From the NCBI RefSeq assembly GCF_013409205.1, contig NZ_JACCAE010000001.1, forward strand, positions 1,798,001-1,862,000: a stretch of 64,000 nucleotides of DNA, read 5' to 3'. The notes beneath the pieces are model-generated. The model had not been told where the DNA came from. It did not search any database and worked only from the letters and a program-made list of their open reading frames with translations. This document shows, piece by piece, positions 34,810 to 44,105 of the stretch. Position numbers and translations under genes: made by a program. Source of the DNA: Janibacter cremeus (GTDB lineage: Bacteria; Actinomycetota; Actinomycetes; Actinomycetales; Dermatophilaceae). The stretch's first letter is position 1; each line of letters opens with the position of its first letter.

Positions 34810-37422
34810 ATGCACCCTTTGGTCCGCCGGCTCCCGGTCGCTGCCGTGGCTCTTGGCGTGCTGGGTGCCCCAGCCGCAGCAGCGATGCCCGGTGACGGTG
34901 ATGCGGAGGTGCGTGTCGAGCAGGTGAGGGTGCAGGTGGGCGCGGACCCGGACGGTGACCGGGTCACCATCGACGCCGACGTCTACCACCCCGCGGACGA
35001 GGGCGAGAGTTCCCACGAGGCGGTGCTGCTCGCGCACGGTTTCGGTGGCAGCAAGGACGACCTCTCCGAGCGGGCACGCGTCCTGGCAGAGCACGGGTAT
35101 CTCGTGGTCGGATACAGCGCGCGGGGGTTCGGCGACTCCGGCGGGTCGGTGCACCTCAACGACCCCGAGTACGAAGTTGCCGATGCCCGTGCACTGGTGG
35201 ACCTGATCGCGGAGCAGCCGCAGGTACGACTGGACGGGCCGGGTGACCCGAGGGTCGCGGTCGCCGGAGGCAGCTACGGCGGCGCCCTGGCCCTGATGGC
35301 CGCAGGGTCCGACCCCCGCATCGACTCGGTGGCCGCCTCGATCACCTGGCACGACCTGGCCGACGCCTTCTTCCCCCAGTCGGCGCGCGGGGTCGACGAT
35401 CCCGGACCGTTCAAGGCGCTGTGGGCCTCGAACTTCTTCATGAGCGGGCTGGGTGGCGGATTGCCGGCCGACTCGCTCTGCGGCGCATTCTCCCCGCGGG
35501 TGTGCACGTTGTTCACCACGGCTGCCGAGACCGGTCAGGCCGACCCCGACCTGCTGAAGCTGCTGAGCAGGCACAGCCCTGCGCCCACGCTCGCTGACAT
35601 CGAGGCGCCGGTCTACCTCGAGCAGGGCATGTCCGACACGTTGTTCGGGATCCACCAGGCCGATGCCAACGCCACGGCCTTGCAGGAGGCCGGGGTACCC
35701 GTGGCCGTCAGGTGGTTCAACGGGGGGCACGACGGCGCCACCCAGAGCGTCGCCCCGGGATCGGCCGACGCCGGCGGGCCACCCGGCGAGAGCGAGGCGC
35801 CCCAGCCCACCGACCCGTCCGCTCAGCAGGAGCAGCAAACCCAGGACCTGCTGACCTGGCTGGCCGGCACGCTGCGCGCCGACGAACCCGTCACGCAGGA
35901 GACGTTGCCCGTGCCCGCCTTCAGCTACGCACTGCCCCCAGCCGGCCGCACGGGTGGCGACGAGGACGAGCGACTCGTCGAGGCCGCGAGCTATCCCCCG
36001 GCCGGTGCCGACGCCGAGGTGTTGCCGATGTCCCCGGTGGCAGGGACAGCACTGGTCAACCCACCGGGTGGGGTGCCGCAGGCCAACACCGGCCTGCCGG
36101 GTCTCGGTGCTCTCGGCGGACTGACGGCGGGGCTGTCGACCTACCCGCTCTCCGCGCTGCCGGGGCAGTCGGTGGCCTTCGACACCGAGCCGCTCGAGCA
36201 GGACCTGACTGTGGTCGGTCGGCCGCACATCGATCTCGAGCTCACCTCGAGCGGGGCGAGCAGCACGCTCTTCCTCTCGCTGTGGGAGGTACGCAATGGC
36301 GCCCCCGTCCTGCCACGACGGCTCGTTGCTCCCGTCCGAGTCGAGCTGACCCCGGGCGCAGCCACCGACGTGGAGGTGATCCTGCCCGGCGGAACCTGGG
36401 AGATGCCGGCCGGCTCCACATGGCGGGTGCTGGTCACGGCCACCGACGCGGCGTACGCGGGGCCGGACGGGGTCCGCGCCGATCAGGTGGCGCTGGCAGG
36501 TCGGGGTCTGACCGTCCCGGTCGCCGCCGGTGCCCCGATGAGCACCAGCAGTGTCTGGGACCGCGAGACGCTAGGGGTGGCGGGTGCCCTGGGCCTGCTG
36601 CTCCTGCTGCTCGGGGGCGTGGCACTGCGCCGGCGGCGTTCCCGGTGCCCGGTGCGCGAGGATCTCGCCGATGTGCCCCTGGCCGTCGACGGGCTCGTCA
36701 AGGCCTACCCCGACGGGCACCGCGCAGTCGACGACGTGAGCTGGCGGGCCGAGCGAGGCCAGGTCGTCGGGCTCCTCGGTCCCAACGGTGCCGGCAAGAC
36801 CACGACGTTGCGGATGGTCATGGGGCTGATCCGCCCCGATGCCGGCAGCGTGCACGTCCTGGGACGGCCGGTCACGGCCGGGGCCGACGTGTTGCGTCGG
36901 GTCGGCGCGCTCGTGGAGGGCCCCGGCTTCGTGCCGCACCTCAGCGGACGGGCCAACCTGCTCTCCTACTGGGCCGCCACCGGTAGGGCCGCCGAGGAGG
37001 CGCAGCTGGAGGAGGCTCTCGAGATCGCTGCGCTCGGCGACGCGATCGATCGCCCGGTCAGGGCATACAGCCAAGGCATGCGGCAACGCCTCGGCATCGC
37101 GCAGGCGATGCTCGGGATGCCGGAGGTGCTCATCCTCGACGAGCCGACCAACGGGCTGGATCCACCGCAGATCGCCGCCATGCGCCCGATGCTCGCCGAG
37201 TACGCCGCAGGTGGGCGCACCGTGATCGTCTCCAGCCACCTGCTGGCCGAGGTCGAGCTGACCTGCTCGCACGTCGTCGTGATGCACGCCGGCCGGGTGC
37301 TGGTCTCCGGCTCGGTCGACGACGTCGGTGTCGCGGAGGGGCACACCCTGGAGTCGGTCTTCCTCTCGACCATCGCCGGGGCCGGCGACGGTGACCACCT
37401 CAACCAGGTGCGACCACGATGA
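34810..37422 (+). CDS. Fusion of secreted S15/CocE-type hydrolase, membrane helix and ABC ATPase
   Basis: 870-residue two-compartment protein. It has a signal-peptide-like N-terminus (1-25), then an X-Pro-dipeptidyl-peptidase/CocE hydrolase with nucleophile S155 in AGGSYGGAL and NGGHDGATQ as likely catalytic histidine region, a C-terminal jelly-roll part, a transmembrane helix at about 589-607, and a cytosolic ABC ATPase with LLGPNGAGKTTTLR, YSQGMRQRLGIAQA and VLILDEPTNGLD. The permease follows with a 4-nt overlap, so this is half of an ABC-2 exporter carrying its own extracellular hydrolase. No ribosome site is clear; the start may be leaderless. Confidence 0.9.
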   Translation: MHPLVRRLPVAAVALGVLGAPAAAAMPGDGDAEVRVEQVRVQVGADPDGDRVTIDADVYHPADEGESSHEAVLLAHGFGGSKDDLSERARVLAEHGYLVVGYSARGFGDSGGSVHLNDPEYEVADARALVDLIAEQPQVRLDGPGDPRVAVAGGSYGGALALMAAGSDPRIDSVAASITWHDLADAFFPQSARGVDDPGPFKALWASNFFMSGLGGGLPADSLCGAFSPRVCTLFTTAAETGQADPDLLKLLSRHSPAPTLADIEAPVYLEQGMSDTLFGIHQADANATALQEAGVPVAVRWFNGGHDGATQSVAPGSADAGGPPGESEAPQPTDPSAQQEQQTQDLLTWLAGTLRADEPVTQETLPVPAFSYALPPAGRTGGDEDERLVEAASYPPAGADAEVLPMSPVAGTALVNPPGGVPQANTGLPGLGALGGLTAGLSTYPLSALPGQSVAFDTEPLEQDLTVVGRPHIDLELTSSGASSTLFLSLWEVRNGAPVLPRRLVAPVRVELTPGAATDVEVILPGGTWEMPAGSTWRVLVTATDAAYAGPDGVRADQVALAGRGLTVPVAAGAPMSTSSVWDRETLGVAGALGLLLLLLGGVALRRRRSRCPVREDLADVPLAVDGLVKAYPDGHRAVDDVSWRAERGQVVGLLGPNGAGKTTTLRMVMGLIRPDAGSVHVLGRPVTAGADVLRRVGALVEGPGFVPHLSGRANLLSYWAATGRAAEEAQLEEALEIAALGDAIDRPVRAYSQGMRQRLGIAQAMLGMPEVLILDEPTNGLDPPQIAAMRPMLAEYAAGGRTVIVSSHLLAEVELTCSHVVVMHAGRVLVSGSVDDVGVAEGHTLESVFLSTIAGAGDGDHLNQVRPR

Positions 37423-38228
37423 GCCGCCCCCTCAGCCTGCGCGTGGAGCTGCGGCGCCAGGTCACCCGACCCCGTACCCGGTGGGCCTACGTGGTCCTGA
37501 TCGCCCTCCCGCTGGTCGTGGTCGCCGCCTTCACCCTGGGCGATGACGACAGCACGGGGCAGGGCTTCGCCGGCCTCGCCACGTCGGGAGCAGCCAACTT
37601 CGCGGTCTTCATGCTGCTCATCACTGCTCAGCTGCTCATCCTCATCCTGGCGGCCCTCTTCGTCGGCGACCCGGTGCCGGCGGAGGCCTCGTGGGCCTCG
37701 CTGCGCTACCTGCTCATCGCCCCGGTGCCACGGGTCAGGTTGCTCACCAGCAAGGTGCTCGTCGGGCTGGGCCTGACTGCCCTGGCGGTGCTCGTCCTGC
37801 TGGGGTGGGTACTGCTGGTGGGGGGAGTGGTCTACGGCTGGAGCCCGCTGTCGCTGAGCGACGGCGGGACGCTCGGCTGGGGCCACGTGCTCTCCCGCCT
37901 CGGGGTGGCCGCCGGATACGTCTTCATCGCCCAGCTGCCCTTCGCCGCAGTGGCCTTCTGGATGGGCGTGCGCACCGACGCGCCGCTGGCCGCGGTCGGC
38001 GTCGCCGTGATCGCGTCGATCGTCTCCTCGATCCTGGACGCGCTGACCACGCTCGGGGACTACCGGCGGGCGCTGCCCAACCACTACTCGCAGGAGTGGA
38101 TCGGGCTGTTCACCGCGGACCCGGACTACGCGGCCCTGCTGCCCGGGGTGTTGTGGGCACTGCTGTATGCCGTGGTCTTCATCGCCCTCGGGTATCGCCA
38201 TTTTGCCCGCAAGGACGTGCTCAGCTGA
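37419..38228 (+). CDS. ABC-2-type exporter permease
   Basis: 269-residue membrane protein with about six hydrophobic helices (for example VVLIALPLVVVAAFTL and FAVFMLLITAQLLILILAAL). Its arrangement matches ABC-2 permeases that pair with single-domain ATPases. The ATG overlaps the stop of the hydrolase-ATPase fusion, so the two subunits are made together. The exported substrate is unknown; the fused hydrolase suggests a peptide or ester. Confidence 0.85.
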   Translation: MSRPLSLRVELRRQVTRPRTRWAYVVLIALPLVVVAAFTLGDDDSTGQGFAGLATSGAANFAVFMLLITAQLLILILAALFVGDPVPAEASWASLRYLLIAPVPRVRLLTSKVLVGLGLTALAVLVLLGWVLLVGGVVYGWSPLSLSDGGTLGWGHVLSRLGVAAGYVFIAQLPFAAVAFWMGVRTDAPLAAVGVAVIASIVSSILDALTTLGDYRRALPNHYSQEWIGLFTADPDYAALLPGVLWALLYAVVFIALGYRHFARKDVLS

Positions 38229-38300
38229 CTGGCCGCCCCGTCGTCAGTCCTTGGCCGTCGCTGCTGGCTTCGGCCGTCTCGCCGGCCCGGCCGAGGCAGG

Positions 38301-38642
38301 TCAGCCGCGCAGGATGGTGTCCATGGCCTTGCCCTTGGCCAGCTCGTCGACGAGCTTGTCCATGTAGCGGATCTGCCGCATGAGCGGGTCCTCGACCTCC
38401 TGGACCTTCACGCCGCAGACGGAGCCGGTGATCAGGGAGGCGTGGGGGTTGAGGGTCGCCTCGGCGAAGAAGTCCTCGAAGGTCGTCTCGTCGTCGAGGT
38501 GGCGCTGCAGCTGCTGCTGGTCGAAGCCGGTCAGCCAGCGGATCACCTCGTCGAGCTCGTCCGTCGTGCGGCCCTTGCGCTCGACCTTGGTGACGTAGTG
38601 CACGTACACGGAGGCGACGCTCATGGTGAAGATCTTGCTCAT
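38301..38642 (-). CDS. DUF2200 family protein
   Basis: 113-residue protein of the DUF2200 family, function unknown. The N-terminus [19 protein letters not shown] and the later [11 protein letters not shown] are characteristic. ATG 38642 is used because it starts the conserved domain; the longer frame upstream has a non-conserved N-terminus. It is convergent with the ABC permease. Confidence 0.85.
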   Translation of the reverse strand: MSKIFTMSVASVYVHYVTKVERKGRTTDELDEVIRWLTGFDQQQLQRHLDDETTFEDFFAEATLNPHASLITGSVCGVKVQEVEDPLMRQIRYMDKLVDELAKGKAMDTILRG

Positions 38643-38726
38643 GACGGGACGGTATCCGTCGCCACCAGCGCGTGCACAGAAGGGACTCCTGGCAACCGGC
38701 ACCCCTTACTTCCTGCAACTCGTGCA

Positions 38727-39116
38727 TCAGGAGTCCTTCTTGTGCACGGTCCTCAGGTCTCGATCGAACATCTCTGCGGTCGCGCGGGCGGTCGGCTGCC
38801 CGGCGTCGGGATCGGCCCCCTGCTCGAGCAGCACGGCCACGACCTCGTCCTCCCCCTTGAAGACGGCGCCGGCCAGCGGACTCTGGCCGCGGTCGTTGAG
38901 GGCGTCGACGTCGGCTCCACGCCGCGCCAGATCGCTCACCAGATCCGAGTGGCCGTGGTACGCCGCGAGCATGAGCAGGGTGTTGCCGCTCGGGTCGGTC
39001 AGGTCGGTCGGCGCGCCGGCGTCGAGGTAGGCACCGAGCCGCTCCCCGCGCCCCTCACGCGCCATGTCGAAGAGCTGGTGGGCGAGCTCGATCGCGTCGT
39101 CGGGGAGTTCGCTCAT
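38727..39116 (-). CDS. Ankyrin-repeat protein
   Basis: 129-residue soluble protein with about three ankyrin repeats, for example DPSGNTLLMLAAYHGHSDLV and DRGQSPLAGAVFKGEDEVV. It probably mediates a protein interaction. Bacterial small ankyrin proteins sometimes accompany catalase genes, but none is here. It diverges from the hemerythrin gene across a 70-bp gap that is A+T-richer than its surroundings and must contain both promoters. Confidence 0.88.
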   Translation of the reverse strand: MSELPDDAIELAHQLFDMAREGRGERLGAYLDAGAPTDLTDPSGNTLLMLAAYHGHSDLVSDLARRGADVDALNDRGQSPLAGAVFKGEDEVVAVLLEQGADPDAGQPTARATAEMFDRDLRTVHKKDS

Positions 39117-39186
39117 GGATCCAGTGTGCCGGTCGGCGGCAAGGTATTGTCACTAGTCAACTCGTAGTAAACCCAAGGAGAGTGCG

Positions 39187-39657
39187 ATGAGCGGTGTGGC
39201 CACGGACCTGAAGTCGGAGCACCACAGCATCGACGAGCGACTTGCCGAGTTCGTCGCCGGTCTGGACGAAGGGGAGGTGCGGGCGGCGAGCTTCCGCGCG
39301 TCGGCGAGGGAGCTGCGGCACCACATCTACGTCGAGGAGGCGCACCTGTTCCCACCGTTGCGTGCGGCCGGGATGATCCCGCCCGTCCTGGTCATGCTCC
39401 GCGAGCACGGGGAGATCTGGCAGACCCTCGACACGGTCGAGACCTTCCTGGCCGAGGACCAGCCGGACGTGGCCTCCCTTCGCCGCGAGTGCGAGCGACT
39501 GGCCGCACAGCTCGCGGCGCACAACCTGAAGGAGGAGCAGATCCTCTACCCGGCCGCGGACGAGAGCCTGGCGACCGAGGAGCTGGAGCAGGTCGCGATC
39601 TCGCTCGTCGACGGGGACCTCCCCGGCGGCTGGCGCGCCGAGATGGCCCCCGCCTGA
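39187..39657 (+). CDS. Hemerythrin-like HHE domain protein
   Basis: 156-residue four-helix protein with a candidate di-iron set: HHSIDE, ELRHHIYVEEAHLFPPL, REHGEIW and AHNLKEEQILYP supply histidines and acidic residues in the usual order. Likely roles are oxygen or nitric-oxide sensing, or iron-centre repair. A clear AAGGAG site precedes the ATG. The first H/E positions differ slightly from canonical hemerythrin, so oxygen binding is not certain. Confidence 0.88.
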   Translation: MSGVATDLKSEHHSIDERLAEFVAGLDEGEVRAASFRASARELRHHIYVEEAHLFPPLRAAGMIPPVLVMLREHGEIWQTLDTVETFLAEDQPDVASLRRECERLAAQLAAHNLKEEQILYPAADESLATEELEQVAISLVDGDLPGGWRAEMAPA

Positions 39658-39799
39658 CGGTGGTCACCGACAGACTGGCGGTGACGGACCGGCGGGGGAA
39701 CAGCTTCGTCGCTACCAGTTGACCGACGAGCTCCACGTCTCCACGCACACCCAAGTCGACCGCGACGCACTGGCCGGCCCGATGACGGCCGAGGAAGAT

Positions 39800-40420
39800 A
39801 TGACCATGACGGACATCTGGTCGATCGTGCACGCAGAGCGCGCCGCCCTCGTGGAGGACCTGGCAGCCGCGACCGACGAGCAGTGGGCCCACGCGTCACT
39901 GTGTGCGGGGTGGAGCGTCCACGACGTCGCTGCGCACCTCGTCGACAACGCACGCGCCACCCCGGTCGGGGTCATCTGGGCGATGGTCCGGGCTGGCTTC
40001 GACTTCGACCGCCAGAACGAACGCGGTATGAAACGCGAGCGCGGTGACACCCCCGGCGAGACCCTCGACCGGCTCGCCCGCGTCGTCGGAAGGACCTCCG
40101 GGCCGCCGGCGCCGCTCGACAGCCGCCTCGTCGAGGAGGTCCTGCACGGTGAGGATATCCGTCGTCCTCTGGGCATCCACCACGACTACTTGCCGGAGGC
40201 GGTCCTGCGGTCACTGCGCTACCAGGCCCGCACGTCCAGTGCAATGGGCGGCGGCAAGGACGTGGCGCGACGGGTGGGCCTACGGGCCACTGACGCCGAC
40301 TTCAGCACCCGCGATGGGCCCGAGGTCGCCGGTCCAGCGTTGTCGCTACTCATGGTCATCTCCGGCCGCACCGTGGCCGTCGAGGATCTGCGCGGCCCGG
40401 GGCTCGCGGTCCTCGGATGA
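39800..40420 (+). CDS. Mycothiol-dependent maleylpyruvate-isomerase-family protein (DinB fold)
   Basis: About 206 residues with the MDMPI N-terminal domain, a DinB-like helical bundle that binds mycothiol and a metal. Seen: IVHAERAALVEDLAAATDEQW, then CAGWSVHDVAAHLVDNAR, and LVEEVLHGEDIRRPLG with the metal-type histidines. The reaction is unknown; the family performs mycothiol-dependent isomerisation or detoxification. ATG 39800 has GAGGAAG before it; the frame is open from a TTG at 39719. The presence of this family supports an actinobacterial host. Confidence 0.82.
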   Translation: MTMTDIWSIVHAERAALVEDLAAATDEQWAHASLCAGWSVHDVAAHLVDNARATPVGVIWAMVRAGFDFDRQNERGMKRERGDTPGETLDRLARVVGRTSGPPAPLDSRLVEEVLHGEDIRRPLGIHHDYLPEAVLRSLRYQARTSSAMGGGKDVARRVGLRATDADFSTRDGPEVAGPALSLLMVISGRTVAVEDLRGPGLAVLG

Positions 40421-40445
40421 GTCCCGGCGGCTGAGCGGGTGGCTC

Positions 40446-42035
40446 TCACCACGGCAGGAGGTTGCGCACCCGCGCGTGCGCCAGTGCCGCCCGGGCCGCA
40501 TTCGCTCCGGGAGCACCGTGCACCCCGCCGCCCGGATGGGCGGAGGCCGACCCCAGGTAGAGCCCCTTGATTCCGGTCTCCGCCCGGCCGGCGCCCGGTA
40601 CGGGACGGAAGACCAGCTGCTGGTGCAGCTGCGCGGTGCCGCCGTTGAGCGCCCCACCGATGAGGTTGGCGTCGTGGGCCTCGAGCTCGTGCGGCCCGAG
40701 GACACGCCGGGTGACGACCCGTGAGCCGAATCCGGGTGCCAGCTGCTCGATCCGCTCCTGCATCCGGTCGGCGAAGCGCTCGCAGTCGTCACGGTCCCAC
40801 TCGCCCCGGATGCCGCCGGCGCCCGCGTCGGAGCGCGTCACCTGCGGCACATGGGTGTAGGCCCACATCGACTCCGTGCCCGTCGGTGAGCGGGTGGGGT
40901 CGGCCGTCGTCATCTGCCCGGCGAGCATGAAGGGCTGCGCCGGGACCGCCCCCGCCGAGACCTGACCCAGCGAATCGGTCATCTGCTCCAGGGAGTCGGC
41001 GATGTGGACCGTGCCCGGGGCCGAGACGGGCGGCGACGCCCACGGGACCGTACCGTCGAGCGCCCAGTCCACCTTGACCGTGGCCGGGTCCATGGCGAAC
41101 TGCTCCATCCCCTTCGCCACCCTTGCGGGGACGTCCTGCGCGTCGAGCAGACTCCCGTAGAGCGCGGGCGCGCTCACGGTAGCGACGACCGCCCGGCCGG
41201 CGGCGATGGCCTCGCCCTCGGCGGTGCGCACACGCGCGACCCGGCCGTCGATGACGTCGATCCCGGACACCCGGGTGCCACGGCGGACCTCGCCGCCGAG
41301 GGACTCGAGACGCCGGGCGAGGACCAGCGTGAGCTGGTGCGCGCCACCCTCGGGGACCGGGTAGCCCACCGTCTGTCCGAGCATCGTCAGCATCAGGGCC
41401 ATGAGCGAGGACCCCGGCGCGTCGAGCGGGATGTCGGCGTGCCCGGCGTTCCCGGCGAGGAGCAGCTGCGGGGAGCGTCCGTCGAAGCGGTCGCGCACGA
41501 GTTGCTGCACCGGGGTCAGCAGGTCCCTGATGAAGCGCAACCCGCCGACGCCGGGCAGCCGGGTGAGTCCGCCCGCCGATGCGCGCACGGGAGGGAAGGG
41601 GGTGAGCAGTCCCCTGACGAGGTGGTCGCCGATCCGGTCCCACTGCTCGCACAACCGCAGCCAGGCGTCGCCGTCGCCGCGGTGCTGTCCCTCCATCGAC
41701 GCGGCGGTGACCTCGCGGTCGCGGTGGAGCAGCGCCCACTCGCCGTCGCGGGTGGGGTGGCCGAGGACTGCCGGCGCCTGTTGCCACCGCAGCCCGTGCT
41801 CTTCGAGGTGGAGCGAGGTGATCGCCGGTGAGGCCGCGGCGAGCGGGTAGAACGCGCTACCGGTGTCGTGGACGAAGTCCGGGTGGACGTCGCGCGAGCT
41901 GTGCACCGCACCGCCGACTTCCGGCGCTGACTCGAGGACCAGCACCGACCACCCGGCGTCGATGAGGTGGTTGGCGGCGACGAGGCCGTTGGGTCCGGCA
42001 CCGATGACGATCGCGTCGGGTGCTGTGCTGGTCAT
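40446..42035 (-). CDS. Phytoene-desaturase-like FAD oxidoreductase (PYROXD2 type)
   Basis: 529-residue flavoprotein. N-terminal FAD motif AIVIGAGPNGLVAANHLIDAGWSVLVLE and C-terminal GLYLGSASAHPGGGVHGAPG are signatures of the phytoene desaturase/PYROXD2 family. Most bacterial members outside carotenoid clusters have unassigned substrates. No crtB, crtE or other carotenoid genes are adjacent, so calling it a carotenoid enzyme would be speculative, although a carotenoid link to the heliorhodopsin is conceivable. It converges with the MDMPI-family gene and is followed by an SRPBCC gene upstream on the same strand. Confidence 0.88.
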   Translation of the reverse strand: MTSTAPDAIVIGAGPNGLVAANHLIDAGWSVLVLESAPEVGGAVHSSRDVHPDFVHDTGSAFYPLAAASPAITSLHLEEHGLRWQQAPAVLGHPTRDGEWALLHRDREVTAASMEGQHRGDGDAWLRLCEQWDRIGDHLVRGLLTPFPPVRASAGGLTRLPGVGGLRFIRDLLTPVQQLVRDRFDGRSPQLLLAGNAGHADIPLDAPGSSLMALMLTMLGQTVGYPVPEGGAHQLTLVLARRLESLGGEVRRGTRVSGIDVIDGRVARVRTAEGEAIAAGRAVVATVSAPALYGSLLDAQDVPARVAKGMEQFAMDPATVKVDWALDGTVPWASPPVSAPGTVHIADSLEQMTDSLGQVSAGAVPAQPFMLAGQMTTADPTRSPTGTESMWAYTHVPQVTRSDAGAGGIRGEWDRDDCERFADRMQERIEQLAPGFGSRVVTRRVLGPHELEAHDANLIGGALNGGTAQLHQQLVFRPVPGAGRAETGIKGLYLGSASAHPGGGVHGAPGANAARAALAHARVRNLLPW

Positions 42036-42055
42036 GGAGCTATCGTCCTACGGGA

Positions 42056-42502
42056 TCAAACCGATCGGGCGGCGCGTCCCTCGACGAGGAGTTCGAGCCG
42101 GCGCAGGGTCTCCTTGTTGCGCCAGGCGATCCCCGTCTTGCGGACCGCGGCGGGCACGAGCCGACCGGGTCCGGAGGCGAGCTCCTCGACGATGGTCACC
42201 TCGCTCTGCCCGCCGGAGGGTGTCACGGTGATGAGGACCTCCGCCTCGCCCATCGGCCATGCCCGGGCCCGCAGGCGCAGCTCTCTTTCCGCCTCGGAGG
42301 CCAGCACCTCGGTGTTGTCGTCGATGACGCCCGGCCAGACGCCGACGGAGTGGTGGATGCGACTTCCTGCTGCCGGCCAGCTCGGCTCCACGTCGCGGAT
42401 CCGGCACGCGCCGACGACCCACAGCGGGAAGAGCCACCCGTCGGCGAGCACCTCCCACACGGCGCTGGGCGAGGCGTCGATGACGATCGTGTTCTCGGGC
42501 AT
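42056..42502 (-). CDS. SRPBCC (START-like) family protein, second copy
   Basis: 148-residue lipid- or polyketide-binding fold protein, starting MPENTIVIDASPSAVWEVLADGW, the typical first strand and helix of the fold. ATG 42502 has a very strong GGAGGAG. It is 20 bp before the desaturase-like gene in the same direction, so the two form an operon in which the SRPBCC protein may bind the hydrophobic substrate. That job is inference. Confidence 0.85.
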   Translation of the reverse strand: MPENTIVIDASPSAVWEVLADGWLFPLWVVGACRIRDVEPSWPAAGSRIHHSVGVWPGVIDDNTEVLASEAERELRLRARAWPMGEAEVLITVTPSGGQSEVTIVEELASGPGRLVPAAVRKTGIAWRNKETLRRLELLVEGRAARSV

Positions 42503-42585
42503 GGACTCCTCCACGGATGGGTCGGGAGTTCGTGATCTACCCGGGCCGCGGCAGTCCATGCGGGAGACGTTGCGTCGTGGGGTCC

Positions 42586-43203
42586 TCAGGGTTTGCGGGC
42601 CACCGCGAGGAAAACGGGGTAGGTGGCGTCGTCGCGGGTGATCGAGGAGCAGTCCGAGACGGTGACGTCGGTGAACCCGGCGCGCTCCAAGCTTGCCTGC
42701 AGGCTGGTCCGGTCGAAGCCGTGGTGCCCGTCGAAGTCGTGCTGGTGGAAGGAGCCGTCCTCCTTGTCCAGGTCGGCGATGCACAGGTGGCCGCCGGGGC
42801 CGAGCACCTCGAAGAAGGCCGCGAGCACGACGTCGAGGCTCTTCACGTGGTGCATGACCATCGAGGAGAGGACGAGGTCGTAACGGTCGGTCGGGACCGG
42901 GTGGGTCTCCAGGTCGAGGTCCGACACGCGGGTCGGCGAAGGGAGGACACCCGCCTCGACCTTGTCGGCGAGCACCTGCCGCATTCCGGAGGAGTTGTCG
43001 GCCAGCGTGAGGATCGGCTCGACGAGGTCGTCGAGCAGGGCGATCATCACCAGGCCCGTGCCCGCGCCGTACTCCAGGACCCGGCTGCGTGGGGCCAGCG
43101 GGACGGCGGCGGCGATTCCTCGGGCGACCTCACCCGACTGGCGGGCCTTGTCCGGGTCGTCGTCCCAGGTCGCGGCCTTGTCGTCGAAGCTGTGGGTGCT
43201 CAT
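42586..43203 (-). CDS. Class I SAM-dependent methyltransferase
   Basis: 205-residue methyltransferase with motif I VLEYGAGTGLVMIAL, DNSSGMRQVL after strand 2, LVLSSMVMHHVKSLD (motif post-III), and GGHLCIADLDKEDGSFH. The substrate is unknown; the MHH form is frequent in small-molecule methyltransferases. ATG 43203 is chosen over GTG 43209. It may be co-transcribed with the SRPBCC and desaturase-like genes downstream (84-bp gap). Confidence 0.85.
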   Translation of the reverse strand: MSTHSFDDKAATWDDDPDKARQSGEVARGIAAAVPLAPRSRVLEYGAGTGLVMIALLDDLVEPILTLADNSSGMRQVLADKVEAGVLPSPTRVSDLDLETHPVPTDRYDLVLSSMVMHHVKSLDVVLAAFFEVLGPGGHLCIADLDKEDGSFHQHDFDGHHGFDRTSLQASLERAGFTDVTVSDCSSITRDDATYPVFLAVARKP

Positions 43204-43233
43204 GCGCACAGCCTGCCACCACCTTCACGACGC

Positions 43234-43265
43234 AAGGGCCCCGACCGGTGCCGGTCGGGGCCCTT
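43234..43265 (-). terminator. Perfect hairpin terminator of the NlpC/P60 gene
   Basis: A 15-bp perfect stem AAGGGCCCCGACCGG/CCGGTCGGGGCCCTT with a 2-nt spacer begins 12 bp beyond the stop of the hydrolase gene. It lacks a long U-run but is one of the strongest hairpins in the window and also separates the hydrolase from the methyltransferase gene. Confidence 0.85.
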
Positions 43266-43277
43266 GTGCGGATCGGA

Positions 43278-44099
43278 TCAGAAGCGACCGTAGGTCACGT
43301 TCTCGGTCCAGATGTCACGCTTGGTGACGGTGGAGCCGGACGTTCCGGAGTCGTACATCTGGCCGTCGCCCGCGTAGATGCCCACGTGGTAGGCGGGGGA
43401 GCCGAAGAAGACGAGGTCACCCGGCTGCGGGTCGGACACCGGGGTGGCCGCTGCCTGCTGGTCGCCGGTCATCCGCGGCAGGTCGACCCCGTGCTGGGCG
43501 AAGACGTACTGGGTGAAGCCGGAGCAGTCGAAGCCGGAGGGGTCCTCGCCGCCGTAGACGTAGGGGGTCCCCACGAGGCCGGCGGCCGTACCGAGGATCG
43601 ATGAGCTCGCGGTGTCGGCCTCCACCGAGTTGGCACCGCCGCCGTCGGTGGCGTCCGACTCGCTGGACGTGGCAACGGACTCGCTGGACGTGGTCGCACC
43701 GCTACCCAGACCCATCGCGGAGCCGGTCCTCGGGCCGACGACACCGTCGGCGACGAGATCGTTGTCGCCCTGCCAAGCCTTGACGGCCTGCTCGGTCGCG
43801 GGGCCGAAGACCCCGTCCTCGGCGGCGCCGACCTGCTGCTGGATCTGCGTGACGACACCGCCCCGGTCGCCCGGGCTCACGAAGCCGCCGAAGTCCGACG
43901 AACCGGTCGGGGCTGCAGCGTTCGTCGCTGTCGGTGCGTTGCCGGTGGGGCCGCCCGCGTTGGCGGAGGCGCTCGTCGCGGTCATGGTGGTTGCGCCCAG
44001 GCTGAGGGCGGCCGCGGCAAGGATGCCGACCCCCGCACGCTGGGTCGTGGTCGGGGCCATGCGGTGAACGCGGTGGCGCCCGGCGTAGAACGTGGTCAT
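43278..44099 (-). CDS. NlpC/P60 cell-wall peptidase with one peptidoglycan-binding domain
   Basis: 273-residue secreted peptidoglycan hydrolase. It begins MTTFYAGRHRVHRM, has a signal peptide ending near SASANA, one PG_binding_1 repeat (VSPGDRGGVVTQIQQQVG to GVVGPRTGSAMGLG), a Ser/Thr-rich linker, and the NlpC/P60 domain with catalytic cysteine in GFDCSGFTQYVF and histidine in YHVGIYAGDGQMYDSG. It cuts D-glutamyl-meso-diaminopimelate (or similar) bonds. It is a paralogue of the protein at 45096-46100 with one fewer binding repeat. The leader contains a probable deleted c-di-AMP riboswitch. Confidence 0.93.
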   Translation of the reverse strand: MTTFYAGRHRVHRMAPTTTQRAGVGILAAAALSLGATTMTATSASANAGGPTGNAPTATNAAAPTGSSDFGGFVSPGDRGGVVTQIQQQVGAAEDGVFGPATEQAVKAWQGDNDLVADGVVGPRTGSAMGLGSGATTSSESVATSSESDATDGGGANSVEADTASSSILGTAAGLVGTPYVYGGEDPSGFDCSGFTQYVFAQHGVDLPRMTGDQQAAATPVSDPQPGDLVFFGSPAYHVGIYAGDGQMYDSGTSGSTVTKRDIWTENVTYGRF

Positions 44100-44105
44100 T
44101 CGAGT

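Noticed and set aside
39117..39186. Possible regulator site between the ankyrin and hemerythrin genes (short direct ACTA repeats, ACTAGT palindrome)
   Set aside because: The sequence is A+T-richer than its surroundings and likely contains promoters, but no repeat is long or symmetrical enough to call an operator.
40446..42035. Carotenoid biosynthesis call for the phytoene-desaturase-like gene
   Set aside because: The FAD motif and C-terminus fit the PYROXD2 branch, most of whose members have no carotenoid role, and no crt genes are near.
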